From assembly GCA_027066795.1 (NCBI GenBank), contig JAMONA010000014.1, positions 1 through 14,441 of the forward strand: DNA of 14,441 bases, in the 5' to 3' direction. The notes under the pieces are model-generated. The model did no database searches. It worked only from the letters and a program-made list of their open reading frames with translations, and was not told the DNA's origin. Positions within the stretch are counted from its first letter, which is position 1. Each line of letters begins with the position of its first letter. The DNA comes from Candidatus Kaiserbacteria bacterium (GTDB lineage Bacteria; Patescibacteriota; Minisyncoccia; Phycocordibacterales; UBA2100). Position numbers and translations under genes: made by a program. This document shows positions 6,596 through 12,733 of this stretch, in pieces.

Positions 6596-7849
6596 TTATA
6601 TACTATCACTCAGTGAATATATTGGACTTATCATAGCCATGGCGAAGAAGCCGACACCACCACCTATAAAGAGCATGAGGAAGGGCTCTATAATAGTGCT
6701 CATGTCCTTGGTTTTTTGGTCTACTTCGTCTTCATAAAAGGTGGCCACTTGCTTTAGCATATCACTAACCTTACCTGTCTCCTCTCCTACGGCTAGCATC
6801 TCAGAGACAAACGGCGGGTACAAGTCCTCTCTCCTGCCAAACACAGCACTCATAGGCTCTCCTTGCTGTACAACGTCTGCTGCAAGTAATATGATTTCTC
6901 TGTGATAAGTATTTTGGACCACTCTTGCGGTGATACCAAGTGCTGTGACAATGTCTACACCAGAACCTAGTAACGAGCTAAGTGTCCGAGCAAATCGTGC
7001 AGAGTTTAACTCTTTAGCTATTGTGCCTATTGCTGGCACTCTCAGTATAAAGGCGTCGAATGCTCTCTTGCCCAACCTTGTACGTAATGCGTACATAAAA
7101 ATACCAATGAAGCCTATAAAGATTACCACACTAAGAATGGTATTCTCCACCAAGAAATCACTTAGTGAGATAATAGCCTTGGTGGTAGATGGCAAGTCTA
7201 CACCCACCTCGTCAAACGTCTTTTTAAGTGTCGGCACTACTTGGGTCATCATCATGTAACCTATAAGCACCATTGCAAACATAACGATACCTGGATATAT
7301 CATCGCACCCTTTATCCTCTTTTTTAACTTATAACTCTTGTCCATCTGTACTGAAACAGATGAGAGAGACTCTGCCATATTACCGCCCTCCTCGCCTGCG
7401 TGCACCATAGCTATAAACAACTTAGAAAAGACTCGTGGGTGGTCTGCTAAGGCGGCGCTTAGCGGGTCACCCTTACGTACTCTTGATGTAAGCTGCTGCA
7501 GCACCATCTTAAGCTTGGGGCTACCTGTCTGTCTGTGTGCCACTGAGAGTGCCCTAGTGATAGAGAGCCCGGCCTTAAGCATGGCCGACAGGTTCCGGGC
7601 AAATAGTATTTTGTCTACTTCTTTTACTGTAGAAAATCTGGCATTAATATTCTTAAGTACACCGAGAGTGAGGCCACCAACTTTCTCTACACTTACTATC
7701 TCTCCACCCTCTGCTCGTACCCTGGTGTACACTGCGAAGCGGTCTCGTGCCTCTAGCAAGCCTGTGTACTCCACACCATCACGTACTGCAGTGTATTTAA
7801 ATTTGGTAAGGTGTGTAACTTTACCACCACTTGTGCCAGAGTCATTCAT
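6596..7849 (-). CDS. pilC: Type IV pilus inner-membrane platform protein PilC (GspF family)
   Basis: PilC/GspF proteins form the inner-membrane platform on which the PilB motor drives pilin assembly. From ATG 7849 (MNDSGTSGG) the protein has 417 aa, the usual size; a GTG at 7876 would add nine residues. The two T2SSF repeats are clear. The first contains FARNLSAMLKAGLSITRAL, VHAGEEGGNMAESL and IYPGIVMFAMVLIGYMM. The second contains FARTLSSLLGSGVDIVTAL, VGEETGKVSDML and EPFLMLFIGGGVGFFAMAM. Transmembrane segments lie at about 185-205, 238-257 and 386-406. It follows the methyltransferase gene by 83 nt and precedes rpsL by 45 nt. The partner pilB lies about 5 kb upstream, separated by four other genes. 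Confidence 0.95.
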   Translation of the reverse strand: MNDSGTSGGKVTHLTKFKYTAVRDGVEYTGLLEARDRFAVYTRVRAEGGEIVSVEKVGGLTLGVLKNINARFSTVKEVDKILFARNLSAMLKAGLSITRALSVAHRQTGSPKLKMVLQQLTSRVRKGDPLSAALADHPRVFSKLFIAMVHAGEEGGNMAESLSSVSVQMDKSYKLKKRIKGAMIYPGIVMFAMVLIGYMMMTQVVPTLKKTFDEVGVDLPSTTKAIISLSDFLVENTILSVVIFIGFIGIFMYALRTRLGKRAFDAFILRVPAIGTIAKELNSARFARTLSSLLGSGVDIVTALGITARVVQNTYHREIILLAADVVQQGEPMSAVFGRREDLYPPFVSEMLAVGEETGKVSDMLKQVATFYEDEVDQKTKDMSTIIEPFLMLFIGGGVGFFAMAMISPIYSLSDSI

Positions 7850-7858
7850 ATATAAAGA

Positions 7859-7879
7859 AGTATACCGTACTCTCACGGT
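7859..7879 (-). promoter_or_regulatory. Possible pilC -10 box and overlapping dyad
   Basis: On the minus strand TATACT (7859-7864) lies 9 nt before the pilC ATG at 7849, the same tight spacing as at rpsL. No good -35 is present. Instead a perfect inverted repeat ACCGT-6 nt-ACGGT (7864-7879) abuts the -10, as an operator or activator site would. Both are tentative. Confidence 0.3.
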
Positions 7880-7932
7880 GTAACCCTATTCTTATGCAGT
7901 AGTAAGTGAATATAATAGCTTGCAGCATAGGC

Positions 7933-8556
7933 TTACTTTTTAGTAAGTACAGCTGTCATATGTATTATATTCTCTCCTTTTGACCCTTTAATGCTCTCAT
8001 TTTCTTCCCCAATAACCCTAATAGAAAGACCGGAGTCTTTAATAAAACTGTGCAACATATTTTTAGATGCTACGACTCCTAGAAATTCCTTTACATTATT
8101 AATTCCACTCTCTGTACTATCTATATATGGAATTTTTATAAAAACCACACCCTGTTGTTTTAACAGCCTTCCTATCTCCATAAAACTTTTTTTAATACAA
8201 TCACCATCCTGGCAGAAGGCTATTGTGTTATCATAAATCATTGCGTCTACTGACTTGTCAGCAAGCGCTATCTGACGTGCATCCATAGATGCGAAGTGTA
8301 GGCTCGTCTTCATCTTTCTGTCCCAATCTGCATTTATAGCGCTCATGCGCTGACGTATCAATGGGCTCTCATTTATATCCACTACTATCGCTTTATTTCC
8401 AACGGCGTCCATACCGCTCTCTTTTAAGAAACTAGCGATGCCAAATACATTGTCTTTAGCGCCAGAACCTACAACCAGTAGGTTAAACTCACCAGGTATA
8501 ACTTCGTCTTTTATCTTTATCAATTCATCTGCAAGATTGTGGTTATCTATAAACAT
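7933..8556 (-). CDS. Class I SAM-dependent methyltransferase-like protein
   Basis: From ATG 8556 the frame encodes 207 aa with a Rossmann methyltransferase layout. Strand 1 with a glycine loop is FNLLVVGSGA (24-33), an acidic strand-2 end is AIVVDINES (56-64), FASMDARQIAL (88-98) would sit near the adenine, and VDAMIYDN (103-110) fills the motif IV region. EIGRLLKQQGVVFIKIP (127-143) is the typical helix-strand after motif IV. The glycine loop lacks the usual acidic residue, so cofactor binding should be checked. The substrate is unknown. The annotated ATG has no SD and no promoter close by, and an open in-frame extension continues upstream (see the 8557-8663 entry), so the true protein is probably about 243 aa. 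A gap of 83 nt separates it from pilC. Confidence 0.7.
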   Translation of the reverse strand: MFIDNHNLADELIKIKDEVIPGEFNLLVVGSGAKDNVFGIASFLKESGMDAVGNKAIVVDINESPLIRQRMSAINADWDRKMKTSLHFASMDARQIALADKSVDAMIYDNTIAFCQDGDCIKKSFMEIGRLLKQQGVVFIKIPYIDSTESGINNVKEFLGVVASKNMLHSFIKDSGLSIRVIGEENESIKGSKGENIIHMTAVLTKK

Positions 8557-8663
8557 CTCAAGTGTTTGAGCCGAGCCATCATTAAGGTTATCATAATAAT
8601 AACCATCTTCTAATGACCTACACTTTGTGTGTGTCGCATCACTTTTTACTATTTTTCTTTCAT
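8557..8663 (-). other. Probable N-terminal extension of the methyltransferase, out of frame by one base
   Basis: Upstream of ATG 8556 the same frame stays open for 35 codons without any ATG, GTG or TTG. It encodes a protein-like stretch (DGYYYDNLNDGSAQTLE just before the Met). Just before this, ATG 8663 begins MKEK then TAG, in a frame one base off, across an A5 run (8652-8656). That ATG lies 8 nt from a perfect TATAAT. One extra A in the run would fuse ATG 8663 to the gene, giving MKEKIVKSDATHTK and onward. This could be a sequencing or assembly error, a real mutation, or slippage. Confidence 0.5.
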
Positions 8664-8671
8664 ATTACCTT

Positions 8672-8700
8672 ATTATACTAGAAACATGTACACCCGTCAC
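8672..8700 (-). promoter_or_regulatory. Methyltransferase promoter, leaderless type
   Basis: On the minus strand GTGACG (8695-8700), 17 nt, then a perfect TATAAT (8672-8677). The first ATG (8663) is only 8 nt downstream, so the predicted transcript begins at or within a base or two of that codon. Confidence 0.6.
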
Positions 8701-8767
8701 TGTCACACAATGTAGATATATGATGAGTGCGATTGGTGAAAATGTCTTTACTTTCTTAGTTATTGAT

Positions 8768-8804
8768 AAAGCGGAGATTGTATATACAATCTCCGCTTTT
8801 TTGT
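8768..8804 (+). terminator. Perfect 32-nt palindrome with a plus-strand T run
   Basis: Positions 8768-8799 are a perfect palindrome (AAAGCGGAGATTGTAT and its complement). On the plus strand T continues and then GTTT follows, a good intrinsic terminator. On the minus strand it ends CTTTATC, which is poor. No convincing plus-strand gene precedes it. It may back up the minus-strand terminator at 8825-8859 or end an unrecognised plus-strand RNA. Confidence 0.5.
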
Positions 8805-8824
8805 TTGCTCCTATGGCGCATAAT

Positions 8825-8859
8825 AAAACCCCCGAGACGTATACCGGCTCGAGGGTTTT
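8825..8859 (-). terminator. Terminator after the 746-aa gene
   Basis: On the minus strand AAAACCCTCGAG pairs with CTCGGGGGTTTT (12 bp, one G-U) and TTTTATTATG follows, 26 nt after the stop of the 746-aa gene. The same pairing has an A-C mismatch on the plus strand, which favours the minus direction. Confidence 0.7.
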
Positions 8860-8885
8860 TGATGTTAAAATGTTCAGGTTTTTTA

Positions 8886-11126
8886 TTATTGTAAGTCTTT
8901 CTCTTCAGCGACATGTGGACAAACCTCGTTAAAGGCTACCCATATACCGTAAAGATCCGTAACAATCTTCTTAAGACGCAAGAATATGCTGCGAGTTATA
9001 GCCCACAGCGTGACAAATGGCCAAATAAGACCATACACTAAAGGCTTTACTACATTCTCTTTTACCAACACGGTAAAATCGATCGTTGGCTTAAGGAAGG
9101 TCGATACCCATGCTTTAAAGTCAGAGAGTTTACTATCAATAAGCTTGCTAAGCTTATTGTCTCTATGCTCCGTCTCTAGCTTAAGCTGTATGCTATTTTC
9201 ATAGCGGGTCAGCGCAGAAGCATAGTTCTCACCATTGAGCAAGCTTTTAACGAACCACGGTGTCCACTCGCAGTCATCATAGCTCGACAACACTTCGAAA
9301 ACACCTTTACCAGCACTGGCATACTCATAGTAACGTAAGTAACCTGTCTGGTGAAGTACAGACTCAAAAACTACCCAAAGGCTTTCTATCTTCGACAAGC
9401 GATCTTCTTGCTTAAGCATCCAAGTATTGTAAATGAATCCCAAGAAGAAAGTTTGTTTACCTGTATCTGATGTATGGTTTTTCACCTCGCTCTTAAACAC
9501 CTCCTCCATGCGAACACGCTTAGGCTCCACACTCCTAAGCCACAAGAGTAACCCTATCGAAGCAAGTACTATTAAGCTAAGCACAGTGAGTGGCAAGTAC
9601 CCAAATGAGTTATCTGGCGCCGTATACTGCGCAGATTGGTTGTTACTGTGCTTGTATAGGTACATAAGCATACCCACAACACCAGAGAGTAGGAGTCCCC
9701 ACCCCATTATGTTGCCATGCTCATACTTTTTTGTGATTGCAGCAAACTCTTTATTATTAGAGAGCTTATAGTCAATATCATCGCCATATTTATTGGCAAA
9801 GTGTATCAATAAGTAGGCAACCACAACAAGCACCGAAAGTAGCCCTATGTTATACTTATATTCAACACCCCATCTGATTATAGCCATAATAATGGTACCG
9901 AGTACAAACCAAGCATTAACGGCAAATTTCGCAATCTGCTCATAATGCTCAATAGGTATCCACAGCACTGTTGCAGGCACTAGGATAGTCCAAAATGGTA
10001 ATGGATTCTCCTTCCAATCATACGGATCATTACTGTACTCAAAAAGCTTATTTACAGCCAAAAATGTGAGGATTGTTGGTGCAATTACAAATAGATTACT
10101 TGTGTTAGTTATTTTTGCAAGCAAGATAGAGATACTTGCAACAAGCACAGTAATCACAGTCGTCAAAACTGATTGCAGTACCCTCTTCCAATAAGATTGG
10201 TTATTCGCTTGCCTTGCCTGCCATCGCCCAAATAGTAGACCAATAGACTCCGCAGCTTTTTCAAGTAGCCAAGACTTGTCGACTAGCCACAATAGGGCAA
10301 ACTTGATACCAGCTAAGGTAACTAGCACAGGCGAAATCAAGACAACAAATACCCAAGATATAATGGTAAACCAAAAACCCGGGCATATATGCTGACTCAA
10401 CTGAACTTCTCCGTAACGATTCCATAGATAGTTAGACCGCAGCGTGCGATATAACCACCAGTAGATTCCGTCATGCTTGTTGACTGTAAAGTCGTTAATA
10501 TGATTCTTTATTGACAGGAACTTGCGTGAAGTATCTTGCACTACAGCGTCATCATCCGACCCATTGATATACTTACCAAAGCCAAAGTCTAGCGAAGCCA
10601 AGTTGCGTACCCAAGCACTCTTGCTCGTATAACGAGATTTTGAGTATAGAGGTTCTTCCAATAGCTGTTCGACAGTTAAGCTATGGTGTAGCCACTTTCT
10701 GCGACCAGCAAGCATGCAAGACGGTACTTGCTTAAGCTCAAAGAGCTCATGGTATGCAGATTCAATTGCTGATACCTGCTCAGTAGTAAGTCGGCGCAGG
10801 AAAGATTCAAAAGACTGAAAGTCAATGTTCTCCTTCCATAGTAAGGTTTTTATAACCTTACTAGGCAACCTTTCCAACTTGGCAACAAACTGTATGAGGC
10901 CACTACTGTTTTTGATTGCAGTATCAAGAAATTTAATGCGCAATGTATTATGTCCCATTGTATTGTGCAAGCCATCCAAGTCCCATAAGATCTTACGATA
11001 AAAGCGCCAAAATGTCAGCGCCTCAATCGCCTCAAGACCTTGGTCAAAACTTTTGTATTGACCAATGAGCTTAATACGTGGGTGAAATTTTACTCTGTTG
11101 AATAGTTCGCCTATAATTTTGCTCAT
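8886..11126 (-). CDS. Large multi-spanning membrane protein, unrecognised (746 aa)
   Basis: No family is recognised. The start at 11126 is fixed by a strong SD (ATGAGGAGGAAAAATC). Residues 1-245 are soluble and mostly helical, with LRRLTTEQVSAIESAYHELFEL and a Trp/Tyr-rich segment at 222-236. About eight membrane spans follow, near 250-283, 318-338, 345-361, 377-395, 401-419, 426-444, 472-491 and 511-530. Next comes a soluble domain of about 160 residues (535-693) with aromatic and acidic patches (YLRYYEYAS, DDCEWTPWF), then one last span near 694-714 and a short tail. No transporter, kinase or peptidase motif is visible. It has its own terminator and sits between the four-Cys gene and the methyltransferase. 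It is AT-richer in appearance than pilB and fusA, compatible with acquisition. No function is proposed. Confidence 0.85.
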   Translation of the reverse strand: MSKIIGELFNRVKFHPRIKLIGQYKSFDQGLEAIEALTFWRFYRKILWDLDGLHNTMGHNTLRIKFLDTAIKNSSGLIQFVAKLERLPSKVIKTLLWKENIDFQSFESFLRRLTTEQVSAIESAYHELFELKQVPSCMLAGRRKWLHHSLTVEQLLEEPLYSKSRYTSKSAWVRNLASLDFGFGKYINGSDDDAVVQDTSRKFLSIKNHINDFTVNKHDGIYWWLYRTLRSNYLWNRYGEVQLSQHICPGFWFTIISWVFVVLISPVLVTLAGIKFALLWLVDKSWLLEKAAESIGLLFGRWQARQANNQSYWKRVLQSVLTTVITVLVASISILLAKITNTSNLFVIAPTILTFLAVNKLFEYSNDPYDWKENPLPFWTILVPATVLWIPIEHYEQIAKFAVNAWFVLGTIIMAIIRWGVEYKYNIGLLSVLVVVAYLLIHFANKYGDDIDYKLSNNKEFAAITKKYEHGNIMGWGLLLSGVVGMLMYLYKHSNNQSAQYTAPDNSFGYLPLTVLSLIVLASIGLLLWLRSVEPKRVRMEEVFKSEVKNHTSDTGKQTFFLGFIYNTWMLKQEDRLSKIESLWVVFESVLHQTGYLRYYEYASAGKGVFEVLSSYDDCEWTPWFVKSLLNGENYASALTRYENSIQLKLETEHRDNKLSKLIDSKLSDFKAWVSTFLKPTIDFTVLVKENVVKPLVYGLIWPFVTLWAITRSIFLRLKKIVTDLYGIWVAFNEVCPHVAEEKDLQ

Positions 11127-11271
11127 GATTTTTCCTCCTCATGATTTGTGTTATTTGTTTAAATTTAAGTTTATGTAATTCAATATTCTGAACATTTTGT
11201 AAAAGAACAATAAATGAACAGAATCTGCCAGTAACCCTAAGGCATAACCAATAAAAACACAAGCAAAAAAC
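11127..11271 (-). promoter_or_regulatory. Intergenic region upstream of the 746-aa gene
   Basis: This AT-rich 145-nt stretch must hold the 746-aa gene's promoter, because a terminator lies immediately upstream. The best minus-strand candidate is TTGTTC, 17 nt, then AATATT, which is weak. The only sure element is the AGGAGGA SD next to the start codon. Confidence 0.3.
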
Positions 11272-11305
11272 AACCCCGGCAGCTATTGTAATAGCTACCG
11301 GGGTT
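11261..11305 (-). terminator. Terminator after the 141-aa gene
   Basis: Stem AACCCCGG/CCGGGGTT (11272-11279 with 11298-11305) stacks on AGCTATT/AATAGCT (11281-11296) across a single mismatch, giving 15 bp. On the minus strand GTTTTTTGC follows. It begins 6 nt past the gene's stop. Confidence 0.9.
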
Positions 11306-11311
11306 TTACTG

Positions 11312-11737
11312 TTAACTTTGGGACACAACTGCCTTGGGTACGCTACGCTGGTTCGAAAAGCTACTAACTCTCACGGAGATCTTATGTGCCAGTTCTGACG
11401 CACTCCTTATGTCGAAAGATTCTGGCTTAACAACTTTTTGAAAATCTGCCAAAAGTGTATAGCTGGCAAACTTATCATCGTCGTTACTACAATAATTACC
11501 AGGGACTAGCGGACACCCCAAACAATTACCATTGAGTGACAAGAACCTCTCACAGTAAAGGTATTTACCACTGAAGATGTCTTCAACATTGTTGTAAACA
11601 TCATAAACAGTCAGATAATTCTTCTCCTTTCTGGACACACTGGCGAGGAATATATCTGCCTTTGCCCAGGTAGCTGCAACCTGCTTTTGCAGGCGACGCC
11701 ACCTGTAGTCTATTACTAAATTCATTAACCAATCCAT
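11312..11737 (-). CDS. Unrecognised 141-aa protein with a four-cysteine cluster
   Basis: The family is not recognised. ATG 11737 has a good SD (AGAGAGGAAG). The N-terminus (MDWLMNLVIDYRWRRLQKQV) is amphipathic and basic. Four cysteines are spaced C-x9-C-x2-C-x7-C (Cys62, 72, 75, 83) around NCLGCPLVPGNYC. This resembles small zinc-binding or Fe-S knuckles, and the CxxCP core is common in uncharacterised phage and mobile-element proteins. A conserved-looking acidic run (SNDDDK) follows. A strong terminator begins 6 nt after the stop, and 122 nt separate it from the preceding gene, so it looks like a single-gene unit. Metal binding is inferred from spacing alone; disulfides in an exported protein are an alternative, although no signal peptide is evident. 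Confidence 0.75.
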   Translation of the reverse strand: MDWLMNLVIDYRWRRLQKQVAATWAKADIFLASVSRKEKNYLTVYDVYNNVEDIFSGKYLYCERFLSLNGNCLGCPLVPGNYCSNDDDKFASYTLLADFQKVVKPESFDIRSASELAHKISVRVSSFSNQRSVPKAVVSQS

Positions 11738-11859
11738 GAATCTTCCTCTCTATTTTAAATATTGAAATTTAATCAAATAACTACTCTGCCAAGACATTAC
11801 TACACCACTCAATTAAAAGCAATGCTTTATAGGAACGTCTTATGCTGCATTACCAGTAG

Positions 11860-12729
11860 TTAGTGGGATATATATTCTGGGAATGGCGTGGGGACACCCA
11901 GTTCATTGGCCTTAGTGTTAAACACGTGCTTACTCAACTCCTCCTCTCTTTTATAATAAGATGCTATTGCCTTACTTATCTCCCCTTTATCAATCTCAGC
12001 CCTTACTAAAAAGTCTAACAGGTGCTGCTGCCAAAGATTTTTTGGTTCTTGGTCTTGGTTATTTAAGTCTTGTGAATTGATGTAGGCATGCATGCTATTA
12101 AATAAATCTGATGAACCCTCTGTGGCAAAAACCTTATCTTTATGCTTTATAACAAACTCCAAGCTGGCAATCAGCGTATTTATATCATTATGTTTTACAA
12201 ATGTCTTTATGGCACTTATGTCATTGCTAACTGCCCAATCTCCAATAACCTCATAACTGACAATATCAGATATTTCATACTCTTTGTCAAACCCTGCTGT
12301 AAATATGTGTGGCATAGGCGGCTCTAGAGCCCGTGCAGCATCGTTTATCATTGTTTTAACCTTAATACTCTGGTGAGCAAGACGGTGTGTATAAGTGTTA
12401 ACAATAGATGCGTCACTAAAGCCTACGGTGCGTAAAAAACTGAAGACATCCATCCAGAGTCCTGCAGAAACCTCTTTTTTTCCTACATCGAACAGATCTT
12501 GACCTAATTTATGAAAGTCACTTATCAGTACTGAGTCCTCGTGCCTAGCAACGTATATTGGCAACTCTACCTTAGCAAGTACATTTAGAGCAGTGCTTAC
12601 ATCTTCCATCCCCATCTCAACTATCTCTCTAAGATTACCATTATGCACGTTTGCGAATAACTCATTTATAAGTCGGTGGTCCTCTTCTTGCTCTGTCTCT
12701 ACACCTGACAATTTATCTAGCCACTCCAT
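11860..12729 (-). CDS. Unrecognised soluble protein co-transcribed with pilB (289 aa)
   Basis: The start ATG at 12729 is only 4 nt past the pilB stop, so the two are surely one operon and probably translationally coupled; no separate SD is seen. The product is predicted soluble and largely alpha-helical, with no signal peptide, membrane span or cysteine motif. Segments such as DVSTALNVLAKVELPIYVA, KEVSAGLWMDVFSFLRTVG and EYEISDIVSYEVIGDWAVSN suggest an all-helical adaptor-like fold. No catalytic motif is visible. Position suggests a pilus-related accessory role, for example regulation of the PilB motor, but this is guilt by association only. No clear terminator follows. Confidence 0.85.
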   Translation of the reverse strand: MEWLDKLSGVETEQEEDHRLINELFANVHNGNLREIVEMGMEDVSTALNVLAKVELPIYVARHEDSVLISDFHKLGQDLFDVGKKEVSAGLWMDVFSFLRTVGFSDASIVNTYTHRLAHQSIKVKTMINDAARALEPPMPHIFTAGFDKEYEISDIVSYEVIGDWAVSNDISAIKTFVKHNDINTLIASLEFVIKHKDKVFATEGSSDLFNSMHAYINSQDLNNQDQEPKNLWQQHLLDFLVRAEIDKGEISKAIASYYKREEELSKHVFNTKANELGVPTPFPEYISH

Positions 12730-12733
12730 AAAG

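Noticed and set aside
8627..8932. 101-aa plus-strand ORF
   Set aside because: It runs through two hairpin terminators and overlaps the 3' end of the 746-aa gene; no SD or promoter.
11071..11328. 85-aa minus-strand ORF bridging the 141-aa and 746-aa genes
   Set aside because: It reads through a strong terminator hairpin and overlaps the ends of both better-supported genes in another frame; no SD.
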